Of a stretch of 64,000 nucleotides of DNA, positions 26,199 through 34,136 are shown piece by piece (within the stretch, counting starts at the first letter, position 1; every line of letters begins with the position of its first letter). The position numbers and the translations under genes are program-made. This stretch comes from Frateuria_A sp035943815 (GTDB lineage: Bacteria > Pseudomonadota > Gammaproteobacteria > Xanthomonadales > Rhodanobacteraceae): positions 1-64,000 of the forward strand of contig NZ_DASZBU010000012.1 of NCBI RefSeq assembly GCF_035943815.1, written 5' to 3'. The notes beneath the pieces are model-generated. The model was given only the letters and a program-made list of their open reading frames with translations, was not told where the DNA came from and ran no database searches.

Positions 26199-27233
26199 TT
26201 GAAGAAGTCCGATTTCGATTTCGACCTGCCGCCGGAACTGATCGCTCAGGCCCCGTTGCCGGAGCGTTCGGCCAGCCGGCTGCTGTGGCTCGACCCTGCC
26301 GCGCATGCGCTGGAGGACCGCCACTTCCGCGAACTGCCCTCGTTCCTGCGCCCGGGCGACCTGGTGGTGTTCAACGACACCCGCGTGCTGCCGGCGCGGT
26401 TGTACGGGAACAAGGAGTCCGGCGGCGCGGTGGAGATCCTGATCGAGCGCGTCACCGGCACGCACGAGGCCACCGTGCAGCTGGGCGTGAGCAAGAAGCC
26501 CAAGGAGGGCGGACGGATCGAACTGGGCGACGGCAGCCATGCCACGGTGCTCGGCCGCGAGGGGGCGTTCTTCAAGCTGCGTTTCGAGTCGCCCGAGCCG
26601 CTGGAGAAGCTGCTCTTGAAGTTGGGCGAAATGCCGCTGCCGCCCTACATCGAGCGCCACGCCGACGCCACCGACCTGGAGCGCTACCAGACCGTCTACG
26701 CCCGCGAGCCCGGCGCCGTGGCGGCGCCCACCGCCGGCCTGCATTTCGACGAGCCCCTGCTCACGAGCCTGCGCGAGCTGGGCGTGGACACCGGCTACGT
26801 CACCCTGCACGTAGGCGCGGGCACCTTCCAGCCGATGCGGGTGGAGGACGTCCACCAGCACACCATGCACCGCGAATGGCTCAATGTGGGCGCCTGCCTG
26901 GTGGAGAAGGTGCGCCGCGCGCGCGCCGCCGGCGGGCGGGTGATCGCGGTGGGCACCACGGTGGTGCGCGCGCTGGAGAGCGCCACGCGCGAGGGCCAGT
27001 TGCAGCCGTTTGCGGGCGAGACGCAGATCTTCATCTTTCCCGGCTACCGCATCACCAGCATCGACGGACTGATCACCAACTTCCACCTGCCGCAATCGAC
27101 CCTGCTGATGCTGGTGTCGGCGCTGGCCGGGCGGGAATTCGTGCTGGATGCCTACCGACATGCGGTGCGTCAGCGGTACCGGTTCTTCTCCTATGGCGAC
27201 GCGATGCTGATCCTTCCCCGCGCCTCGAACTAA
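26199..27233 (+). CDS. queA: S-adenosylmethionine:tRNA ribosyltransferase-isomerase
   Basis: A 344-residue QueA, which moves the ribosyl part of SAM onto preQ1 in tRNA to make epoxyqueuosine. It starts KKSDFDFDLPPELIAQ, and family hallmarks FNDTRVLPARL, PTAGLHFDEPLL and HVGAGTFQPMRVEDVHQHTMH are all present. The start codon is TTG 26199, because GGAGA lies 7 bases upstream and the next residues match the family N-terminus. It leads a five-gene run with tgt, yajC, secD and secF. Confidence 0.95.
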   Translation: MKKSDFDFDLPPELIAQAPLPERSASRLLWLDPAAHALEDRHFRELPSFLRPGDLVVFNDTRVLPARLYGNKESGGAVEILIERVTGTHEATVQLGVSKKPKEGGRIELGDGSHATVLGREGAFFKLRFESPEPLEKLLLKLGEMPLPPYIERHADATDLERYQTVYAREPGAVAAPTAGLHFDEPLLTSLRELGVDTGYVTLHVGAGTFQPMRVEDVHQHTMHREWLNVGACLVEKVRRARAAGGRVIAVGTTVVRALESATREGQLQPFAGETQIFIFPGYRITSIDGLITNFHLPQSTLLMLVSALAGREFVLDAYRHAVRQRYRFFSYGDAMLILPRASN

Positions 27234-27278
27234 GCCCCTGCCAGGGAAGGGAAGGCACGGCGATGCGATAATGCCGCG

Positions 27279-28418
27279 ATGACTTCCATGACTTTCGATC
27301 TGCTGGCCCGCGACGGCGCCGCCCGCCGCGGCCGCCTGGCCTTCGCCCGCGGTACGGTGGAAACCCCCGCGTTCATGCCCGTGGGCACCTACGGCTCGGT
27401 CAAGGCGATGACCCCGCGCGACCTCACCGAGCTCGGCGCCGAGATCGTCCTGGGCAACACCTTCCATCTCTACCTGCGGCCAGGCCTGGAGATCGTGGAG
27501 AAGTTCGCCGGCCTGCACCGCTTCATCGGCTGGGACAAACCGATCCTCACCGATTCGGGCGGCTTCCAGGTGTTCTCGCTGGCGCACAAGCGCAAGCTGG
27601 CCGAGGAAGGGGTGACCTTCGCCTCGCCGGTGGACGGTTCCAAGGTGTTCCTGTCGCCCGAAGTGTCGATGAAGATCCAGACCGTGCTGGACTCGGACAT
27701 CGCCATGATCTTCGACGAGTGCACGCCCTATCCGGCCACCGAGAAGCAGGCGGAAGACTCGATGGCCATGTCGCTGCGCTGGGCCGAGCGCTCGCGCCTC
27801 GCGTTCGATCAGTTGCAACGTGCCTGTTCAAAGCCGCCCAACGCGCTGTTCGGCATCGTGCAGGGCGGCGTGTACGAGCCGCTGCGCCGGCGTTCGGCCG
27901 AAGGCCTGGTCGGCATCGGCTTCGACGGCTACGCGGTCGGCGGCCTGGCCGTGGGCGAGCCGGAGGCCGAACGCAACCGCACGCTGGACTTCACCGTGGC
28001 CATGCTGCCTGCGGACATGCCGCGCTACCTGATGGGCGTGGGACGGCCGGAGGACATCGTGGAAGCCGTGTGCCGCGGCATCGACATGTTCGACTGCGTG
28101 ATGCCCACCCGCAACGCGCGCAACGGCTTCCTGTTCGTGCCCGAGGGGACGCTGCGCATCCGCAACGCCAAGTACGCCGACGACACCCGCGTGATCGAGG
28201 AAGGCTGCGACTGCTACGCCTGCGCCAACGGCTTCTCGCGCGCCTACCTGCGCCACCTGGACCGCTGCAACGAGATCCTCGCCAGTACGCTGGCCACCCA
28301 CCACAACCTGCGCCACTACCAGCGGTTGATGGCCGGGCTGCGCGGGGCGATCGCGGCCGGTACGCTGGAGGACTTCGTCGCCGCCTTCTACGCCCGGCGG
28401 CGGGGGGCCGCGGCCTGA
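27279..28418 (+). CDS. tgt: tRNA-guanine transglycosylase
   Basis: A 379-residue enzyme that swaps guanine 34 for preQ1 in tRNAs reading NAU/NAC codons. TDSGGFQVFSL includes a catalytic Asp region, FGIVQGGVY and CVMPTRNARNGFLF include the second catalytic Asp (in MFDCVMPTRNARNG), and the zinc site is CDCYAC...H (EEGCDCYACANGFSRAYLRHL). The length is normal. It follows queA by 45 bases and precedes yajC, the standard gammaproteobacterial order, so queuosine genes and Sec genes share a transcript. Confidence 0.97.
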   Translation: MTSMTFDLLARDGAARRGRLAFARGTVETPAFMPVGTYGSVKAMTPRDLTELGAEIVLGNTFHLYLRPGLEIVEKFAGLHRFIGWDKPILTDSGGFQVFSLAHKRKLAEEGVTFASPVDGSKVFLSPEVSMKIQTVLDSDIAMIFDECTPYPATEKQAEDSMAMSLRWAERSRLAFDQLQRACSKPPNALFGIVQGGVYEPLRRRSAEGLVGIGFDGYAVGGLAVGEPEAERNRTLDFTVAMLPADMPRYLMGVGRPEDIVEAVCRGIDMFDCVMPTRNARNGFLFVPEGTLRIRNAKYADDTRVIEEGCDCYACANGFSRAYLRHLDRCNEILASTLATHHNLRHYQRLMAGLRGAIAAGTLEDFVAAFYARRRGAAA

Positions 28419-28617
28419 AGTCCCCGCACGGGCGGGCGCCGGCGGAACTTTCCGGGCGGCGCCCGTTCCATGGCGACGGCGCTTGCAAACGCCCGTGCGC
28501 GGCGCCATGACCCGTGAACGCGCCGTGCATGCCCCGGGGGTGCATGGCATAATCCAAGACCTTTTTCCGGCGCGGGCCGAAATCTTGAGCCCGCGCCACA
28601 ACTTGCAGGATGAAACG

Positions 28618-28950
28618 ATGAGTCTTCCGATGCCGCTCGTGATCGCCCAGGCCGCTCCCGCCGCCGCACCGGGCAATCCGCTCTTCAGCTTCCTGCCGCT
28701 GATCGCGCTGTTCGCGATCTTCTACTTCCTGATGATCCGCCCGCAAATGAAGCGCCAGAAGGAGCACCGCAACCTGGTGGCCGCGCTGGCCAAGGGCGAT
28801 GAGGTGGTCAGCAACGGCGGCATCGCCGGCCGCGTGGAGGAGGTGGGCGAGAGCTTCCTCACTGTCGAGATCGCGCCGAACGTGAAGATCAAGCTGCAGA
28901 AGGGCGCCGTATCGCAGGTGCTGCCCAAGGGCACGCTGAAGGCCTCCTGA
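28618..28950 (+). CDS. yajC: Preprotein translocase subunit YajC
   Basis: A 110-residue protein with one transmembrane helix (about residues 23-42, FSFLPLIALFAIFYFLMI), then IRPQMKRQKEHRNLVAALAKGDEVVSNGGIAG, the family signature. It associates with SecD and SecF to assist Sec translocation and is not essential. The ATG at 28618 has GCAGGATG just upstream; a 199-base gap separates it from tgt and may hold an internal promoter (CATAAT near 28548). Confidence 0.95.
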   Translation: MSLPMPLVIAQAAPAAAPGNPLFSFLPLIALFAIFYFLMIRPQMKRQKEHRNLVAALAKGDEVVSNGGIAGRVEEVGESFLTVEIAPNVKIKLQKGAVSQVLPKGTLKAS

Positions 28951-28974
28951 TCCCAAGGCCGGCAAAGGCCATCC

Positions 28975-28996
28975 GCCGCGGCCGAGGGGGCCGCGG
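28975..28996. other. Hairpin between yajC and secD
   Basis: GCCGCGGCC (28975-28983) pairs with GGCCGCGGC (28989-28997 region), a nine-pair stem around GAGGG. No T-run follows, so it may set processing or pausing in the yajC-secD mRNA and not end it. Confidence 0.5.
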
Positions 28997-29029
28997 CCTT
29001 CGAAGTAACGAGAACGGGCTTCTTAAGGC

Positions 29030-30910
29030 ATGAGTGACTTTCCACGCTGGAAATACGCGCTGGTCGCGTTGGTATTGCTGCTGGGCATCGTCTACGCGCT
29101 GCCCAACGCCTTCCCGCCGGTGCCGTCGGTGCAGGTGATCGCCACGCACGGCGCGGTGCTCGACAGCTCGGTCGAGCAGAAGGTCGCCGCGGCCCTGAAG
29201 CAGCAGAACGTGCCCTACAGCGGCCTCAAGGTCGAGGGCGACCACCTGGTGGCCGACTTCGCCAACGCCGACGTGCAGGCCAAGGCCGCCGACGTGGTCA
29301 AGGGCGCGCTGGGCGACAACTACACCGTTGCGCTCAACCTGGCATCCACCGTTCCGGCCTGGCTGCGCGCCATCCACGCCAACTCCATGCCGCTGGGCCT
29401 GGACCTGCAGGGCGGCGTGCACTTCCTGATGGCGGTGGACCAGAACGCGGTGGTCGACAAGCAGGAAGAGCGCTACGCCGACGACATCCGCAGCCTGCTG
29501 CGCGAGAAGAACATCCGCTACGAATCGGTCGCGCGCAACGCGCAGCGCGGGCAGGGCGTGGCCGTGGTGCTGCGTTCGGCCGCGGACCGCAGCGCGGCCG
29601 CCGCCACGATCGGCGCGGAGTATCCGGACCTCATCGTGCAGGACGGCCCCAGCACCGGCGACCGTTTCCTGCTCAACGTCACGGTCAAGCCGGAGAAGCT
29701 GCGCGAACTGGCGCTGGCCACCATCCGCCAGAACACCGGCACGCTGCGCAACCGCGTCAACGCGCTCGGCGTCTCCGAGCCGGTGATCCAGCAGCAGGGC
29801 GAGGACCAGATCGTGGTCGAGCTCGCCGGCGTGCAGAACCCGGCCGAGGCCAAGAAGGTGATCGGTGCCATCGCCACCCTGGAATACCGTGCCGGCATCG
29901 GCTATCCGGGCGATCCGCGTGCGGTCGAGGCGGCGCGCACCGGCAACGTGCCGCCGGACGCCAACCTCTATTACGAGCGCGGCACCAACCGGCCGGTGCT
30001 GGTCAGCAAGCGCATCATCGCCACTGGCGATGAGCTGGTGGATGCCGCCTCCGGCGTCGACCAGCAGAGCGGCACGCCCAAGGTGGACGTCACCCTGAGC
30101 GCCTCCGGCGCCAAGAAGATGCTCGACTTCACCAGCGCCAACGTCGGCAAGCCGATGGCGGTGGTGTACGTGGAAACCGTGTACGACACCAAGATGGTCG
30201 ACGGCAAGGAAGTGCGCGTGCCGCACACCACGCAGGAGGTCATCAGCGACGCGACCATCCAGGGCGTGTTCGGCAAGCAGTTCCAGACCACCGGCCTGGC
30301 CACGCCCAAGGAAGCCTCCGAGCTCGCGCTGCTGCTCAAGGGTGGCTCGCTGGCCGCGCCCATGGACATCGTCTCGCAGAACGTGGTCGGCCCGAGCCTG
30401 GGCCAGGACAACATCAAGCAGGGCCTGCGCGCCGTGTTGCTGGGCCTGGGGCTGGTGCTGCTGGCGGCGGCAATCTACTACCACCTGTTCGGCCTGGTGG
30501 CGGACATCGCGCTGTTCTTCAACCTGGTGATCCTGGTCGCGGTGATGTCGATGATCGGCGTGACCCTGACCATGCCGGGCATCGCCGGCATCGTGCTGAC
30601 CCTGGGCATGGCGATCGACGCCAACGTGCTGATCTGCGAGCGCGTGCGCGAGGAGCTGCGCAACGGCTCCAGCCCGCACGCCTCGATCCGCGCCGGCTAC
30701 GAGAAGGCCTGGGCGACCATCCTGGATGCCAACGTGACCCACCTGATCGCCGCGCTGGCGCTGACCACGATGGGCTCCGGCCCGATCAAGGGCTTCGGCG
30801 TGACGCTGTTCATCGGCATCATGACCTCGATGTTCACGTCGGTCACCGTGACCCACGCGATCACCGCGCTGATCCACGGCAACCGCAAGCTCAAGACGCT
30901 GTCGGTCTAA
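29030..30910 (+). CDS. secD: Protein translocase subunit SecD
   Basis: A 626-residue inner-membrane protein with six helices, the first near residues 9-29 and the rest after about 455. The periplasmic P1 region is large. Signature segments are PLGLDLQGGVHFLM, RVNALGVSEPVIQQQGEDQIVVEL and the C-terminal TLGMAIDANVLICERVREEL, whose Asp is needed for proton-driven pulling of exported chains. GTRGxxN-like residues are typical of RND-type Sec motors. It forms a complex with SecF and YajC. The next gene, secF, is 83 bases downstream with hairpins between. Confidence 0.97.
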   Translation: MSDFPRWKYALVALVLLLGIVYALPNAFPPVPSVQVIATHGAVLDSSVEQKVAAALKQQNVPYSGLKVEGDHLVADFANADVQAKAADVVKGALGDNYTVALNLASTVPAWLRAIHANSMPLGLDLQGGVHFLMAVDQNAVVDKQEERYADDIRSLLREKNIRYESVARNAQRGQGVAVVLRSAADRSAAAATIGAEYPDLIVQDGPSTGDRFLLNVTVKPEKLRELALATIRQNTGTLRNRVNALGVSEPVIQQQGEDQIVVELAGVQNPAEAKKVIGAIATLEYRAGIGYPGDPRAVEAARTGNVPPDANLYYERGTNRPVLVSKRIIATGDELVDAASGVDQQSGTPKVDVTLSASGAKKMLDFTSANVGKPMAVVYVETVYDTKMVDGKEVRVPHTTQEVISDATIQGVFGKQFQTTGLATPKEASELALLLKGGSLAAPMDIVSQNVVGPSLGQDNIKQGLRAVLLGLGLVLLAAAIYYHLFGLVADIALFFNLVILVAVMSMIGVTLTMPGIAGIVLTLGMAIDANVLICERVREELRNGSSPHASIRAGYEKAWATILDANVTHLIAALALTTMGSGPIKGFGVTLFIGIMTSMFTSVTVTHAITALIHGNRKLKTLSV

Positions 30911-30977
30911 GCCTGTCGGTCTAGGCATTGAAGAGTGCGGCCACGGACGGCCGCGTTACCCCGGAGACGGATCTCCG
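30899..30977 (+). other. Duplication and two hairpins in the secD-secF spacer
   Basis: CTGTCGGTCTAAGC (30899-30912) is repeated with one change as CTGTCGGTCTAGGC (30913-30926), across the secD stop. Two hairpins follow: GCGGCC/GGCCGC (30937-30942 with 30949-30954) and CGGAGA/TCTCCG (30962-30967 with 30972-30977). They may tune the ratio of SecD to SecF or slow RNA decay. Confidence 0.6.
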
Positions 30978-30993
30978 TACAGAGAATCCCACG

Positions 30994-31968
30994 ATGGAAA
31001 TCTTCAACCACAACGCCAACGTGCCCTTCCTGCGCATGCGCAAGGTCAGCGTGGCCATCGCCATCCTGCTGGTGATCGCGTCGGTCGTGCTTATCTTCAC
31101 CCGCGGGCTCAACTACGGCCTGGACTTCACCGGTGGCATCTCGGTGGAGGTCAAGTACGCCAGCACCATCGACATCGGCGACGTACGCAAGGCGCTGGAC
31201 CAGGCCGGCATCGAGAACCCGGTGGTGCAGAGCCTGGGCGGCTCGCGCCAGGTGGTGATCCGCCTGCAGCCGAAGGACGACAAGGCCGCCGCCGCGGCCA
31301 CCGCCGGCCAGAGCGAATCGGCCCGGGCCGACAAGGTCGCCGCCGACGTGATGGCGGCGCTCAAGAAGGAGCGTCCGGACGCCACCCTGAGCAGCCGCAA
31401 CTTCGTCACCGCGCAGGTCGGCGACGAGCTCAAGAGCGACGGCTCGATCGCGGCGATCTTCGTGATCATCGGCATCGGCATCTACCTGTGGATCCGCTTC
31501 GAGCGGCGTTTCGCCGTGGCGGCGCTGCTCACCGAGGTGCACGACACGCTGGTGACGCTGGGCGTGATCGCGCTGGTGCAGCGCGAGTTCGACATGACCG
31601 TGCTGGCCTCGGTGCTGGCGGTGATCGGCTACTCGATCAACGACAAGGTGGTGGTGTTCGACCGTATCCGTGAACTCTTCCGCCTCTCGCGCAAGGCCGA
31701 GCCGGAGGAGATCCTCAACCGCTCGATCAACACCACGCTGTCGCGAACCATCATCACCTCTCTGTTCACCGGCATCACCATGGCGGCGCTGTACTTCTTC
31801 GGTGGCACGGCGGTGCACGGCTTCGCGATCACCATGCTGATCGGCATCGTGGTGGGCACGCTGTCCTCGATCTTCGTGGCCAGCCCGATCCTGCTGTGGC
31901 TGGGCGTATCGAAGAAGGATCTGATGCCGCAGACCAAGGACAACCCGGAGCTGGCACGCCGGCCCTAG
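30994..31968 (+). CDS. secF: Protein translocase subunit SecF
   Basis: A 324-residue membrane protein with six helices. The start is MEIFNHNANVPFLRMRKV. Family motifs GLNYGLDFTGGISVEVKY, IVGYSINDKVVVFDRIRE (with VIGYSINDKVV near residue 210) and the hydrophobic FGGTAVHGFAITMLIGIVVGT are present. It partners SecD in the proton-driven stage of protein export. The ATG at 30994 gives the usual N-terminus; an upstream in-frame extension runs through the hairpin region and is rejected. A strong terminator follows 22 bases after the stop. Confidence 0.96.
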   Translation: MEIFNHNANVPFLRMRKVSVAIAILLVIASVVLIFTRGLNYGLDFTGGISVEVKYASTIDIGDVRKALDQAGIENPVVQSLGGSRQVVIRLQPKDDKAAAAATAGQSESARADKVAADVMAALKKERPDATLSSRNFVTAQVGDELKSDGSIAAIFVIIGIGIYLWIRFERRFAVAALLTEVHDTLVTLGVIALVQREFDMTVLASVLAVIGYSINDKVVVFDRIRELFRLSRKAEPEEILNRSINTTLSRTIITSLFTGITMAALYFFGGTAVHGFAITMLIGIVVGTLSSIFVASPILLWLGVSKKDLMPQTKDNPELARRP

Positions 31969-31990
31969 CCGGTTCCCCAGCCCTCGAAGG

Positions 31991-32019
31991 AGCCCGGCCC
32001 GCGCCGGGCTTTTTCTTTT
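31991..32019 (+). terminator. Rho-independent terminator of queA-tgt-yajC-secDF
   Basis: AGCCCGGC (31991-31998) pairs with GCCGGGCT (32003-32010) around CCGC, followed by TTTTCTTTT. It separates the Sec operon from motAB. Confidence 0.93.
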
Positions 32020-32142
32020 GGGGCCAGCGTCCCGCCTGCCCGGCGGCGATCGATTCCGCCCAGGGCTGCGTCCGAAGGGGGGCGGAGCGCCCTGGAGTCG
32101 GGGATCCTGCCGGTGCGTATTCCCATACCCATCCTGCCGCGT

Positions 32143-32169
32143 TCAATTTTTCCGCCGCGCGACCGATAA
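32143..32169 (+). promoter_or_regulatory. Sigma-28 (FliA)-type promoter of motAB
   Basis: TCAATTTT (32143-32150) matches the sigma-28 -35 consensus TAAAGTTT at six of eight positions, and ACCGATAA (32162-32169) matches GCCGATAA at seven of eight, with exactly the 11-base consensus spacing. The start site would be near 32177, about 30 bases before motA. Late flagellar motAB genes are sigma-28 dependent in many gammaproteobacteria. Confidence 0.75.
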
Positions 32170-32206
32170 CCGTGGAGGCTGCAAGGCGCGCGCCCCGGAG
32201 TTTGAA

Positions 32207-33076
32207 ATGCTGGTCTTGGTTGGAACCTTCATCGTGATCGGCTGCGTGCTGGGCGGCTACGTGATGTCGCACGGACAACTGCTGGCGCTCTGGCAACCCT
32301 ACGAATTGCTGATCATTTTCGGGGGAGCGATCGGCGCCTTTCTGACTGCCAACCCCAGCAAGGTGGTCAAGGCTGCCCTGCGCGAGGCGGCGGCGCTGGT
32401 GAAGGGCCCGGCCTACCGCAAGCAGGACTATGTGGATCTGCTTGCGCTGCTCTACGACATCTTCGGCGTGATGCGCAAGGAAGGCGTGCTGGGCATGGAA
32501 TCGCACATCGAGGACCCGCAGGCGAGCCCGGTGTTCTCGGCCTATCCGCGCCTGCTCGGGGAGCACCACCTGGTGGAATTCATCACCGACTGCCTGCGCC
32601 TGATCGTGGGTGGCAGCATGGAGCCGCACGAACTGGAGGCCTTGCTGGACGCCGAGGTCGAGAACCACCACCACGAGGCCGAGGCGCCCTCCCAGGCGGT
32701 GGCGAAGATGGCCGACGCGCTGCCCGGCTTCGGCATCGTGGCCGCCGTGCTCGGCATCGTCACCACGATGTCCAACCTGGGCGGCGATACCTCGCGCATC
32801 GGCGAGCACATCGCCGGCGCGCTGGTCGGCACCTTCCTGGGGATCCTGCTGTGCTATGGCTTCATCGGCCCGCTGGCCGCGGCGATGGAGAGCCGCGTGC
32901 GCGAGGACGGCAAGGCCTACGAGTGCGTCAAGGTGGCCCTGCTGGCCAACCTGCGCGGCTACAACCCCAAGGTGGCGGTGGAGTTCGCGCGCAAGGCGCT
33001 CTCGGCGCATGCGCGCCCCAACTTCCAGGACCTGGAAGACCATCTCAAGGGCGCCCGCGCCGGAGCCGGTGCATGA
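32207..33076 (+). CDS. motA: Flagellar motor stator protein MotA
   Basis: A 289-residue inner-membrane stator subunit with four transmembrane segments: residues 2-22, 34-52, about 170-195 and 200-225. The start is MLVLVGTFIVIGCVLGGYVMSHG, and family segments ALPGFGIVAAVLGIVTTM and GALVGTFLGILLCYGFIGPLA are clear. It forms the proton channel with MotB and turns the rotor through its cytoplasmic loop. The ATG at 32207 has CGGAG 6 bases upstream. The stop overlaps the motB start (ATGA), a tight coupling. A sigma-28-type promoter precedes it. Confidence 0.93.
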   Translation: MLVLVGTFIVIGCVLGGYVMSHGQLLALWQPYELLIIFGGAIGAFLTANPSKVVKAALREAAALVKGPAYRKQDYVDLLALLYDIFGVMRKEGVLGMESHIEDPQASPVFSAYPRLLGEHHLVEFITDCLRLIVGGSMEPHELEALLDAEVENHHHEAEAPSQAVAKMADALPGFGIVAAVLGIVTTMSNLGGDTSRIGEHIAGALVGTFLGILLCYGFIGPLAAAMESRVREDGKAYECVKVALLANLRGYNPKVAVEFARKALSAHARPNFQDLEDHLKGARAGAGA

Positions 33077-34128
33077 GCGAGGGAGGCGGCCAGCCGATCA
33101 TCATCAAGCGGGTGAGGAAGCGGGCGCACGGCTACCACGGCGGTGCCTGGAAGGTGGCCTACGCCGATTTCGTCACGGCGATGATGGCGTTCTTCCTGGT
33201 GATGTGGATCCTGGGCGCCGGTACGCGCGAGCAGAAGGCGGCGATCTCCGAGTATTTCAAGAACCCCAGCATGACGCCGGGCAACGCGACCGTGGCGCCG
33301 CCCGGGCGCATGGGCCCGGGTGGCGCCAGCGACGCGGCCGTGCAGCTCGGCGGCGCGATGGACCTGTCGCACGGCCCGGGCAAGGACCGCCACAACGGCC
33401 CGCCCGGCGCGGCCTCCAAGGAAGAGATCGACAAGCGCGCCCGCGCGCAGGAAAAGGCACGCCTGCAGGAGCTCATGCAGCAACTCAACGCGGCCATCCA
33501 GAAGAGCCAGGCGCTGGCGCCGTTCAAGGACCAGCTATTGCTGGACATCACGCCCGAGGGCCTGCGCATCCAGATCGTGGACAAGCTCAACCGTCCGATG
33601 TTCGACACCGGCAGCGCGCAGCTGAAGGACTACACGCGCCTGATCCTCAGCGAGGTGGGTACCTTCATCAACCGCGTGCCCAACCGTGTCAGCATCACCG
33701 GCCACACCGACGATGCGCCCTACGCCAACGACAAGGACTACAGCAACTGGGAGCTCTCCACCGACCGCGCCAATGCCGCGCGCCGCGCGCTGGTGGCCGG
33801 CGGCATGGAGAAGGGCAAGACCGCGCGTGTGGTGGGCCTGGCGGCGTCGGTGCCGCTGGACAAGGCCCACCCGGACAACCCGATCAATCGGCGCATCAGC
33901 ATCATCGTCATGACCAAGGAAGCGGAGGCGGCGGCGCTGTCGCAAGACGTGGTGGATGGCAACCCGGCGCCGGGCGCGCGCATGCCGACGGCGGCGCTGG
34001 TTCCTGCGGTCGCACCAGCCGGGGCCTCGCCCGCGCCCGAAAGGCCGGCCGGCACGTCGCCCGCCGCCGAACCGGTCGCAGCGAGCGCCTTGCCGGTGCC
34101 GCCCACCTTGCGCCCGGCCGGGCGCTGA
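33073..34128 (+). CDS. motB: Flagellar motor stator protein MotB
   Basis: A 351-residue protein with one helix near residues 28-48 containing the proton-carrying Asp32 (YADFVTAMMAFFLVMWI). The peptidoglycan-binding OmpA-like domain (about 160-285) has FDTGSAQLKDYTRLILSEVG, SITGHTDD and DRANAARRALVAGGM. An Ala/Pro-rich tail (residues 300-351) is variable. It anchors the stator to the cell wall. It overlaps motA by 4 bases. It lies away from other flagellar genes in this window. Confidence 0.94.
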   Translation: MSEGGGQPIIIKRVRKRAHGYHGGAWKVAYADFVTAMMAFFLVMWILGAGTREQKAAISEYFKNPSMTPGNATVAPPGRMGPGGASDAAVQLGGAMDLSHGPGKDRHNGPPGAASKEEIDKRARAQEKARLQELMQQLNAAIQKSQALAPFKDQLLLDITPEGLRIQIVDKLNRPMFDTGSAQLKDYTRLILSEVGTFINRVPNRVSITGHTDDAPYANDKDYSNWELSTDRANAARRALVAGGMEKGKTARVVGLAASVPLDKAHPDNPINRRISIIVMTKEAEAAALSQDVVDGNPAPGARMPTAALVPAVAPAGASPAPERPAGTSPAAEPVAASALPVPPTLRPAGR

Positions 34129-34136
34129 GGCGCGGC

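Noticed and set aside
28434..28464. Inverted repeat GGGCGCCG/CGGCGCCC between tgt and yajC as a terminator
   Set aside because: There is no T-run and the loop is long; yajC is expected to share the transcript. Kept only as possible RNA structure.
28525..28553. Internal promoter for yajC (GTGCAT-N17-CATAAT)
   Set aside because: The -10 is fair, but the -35 matches poorly, so I did not list it as a promoter.
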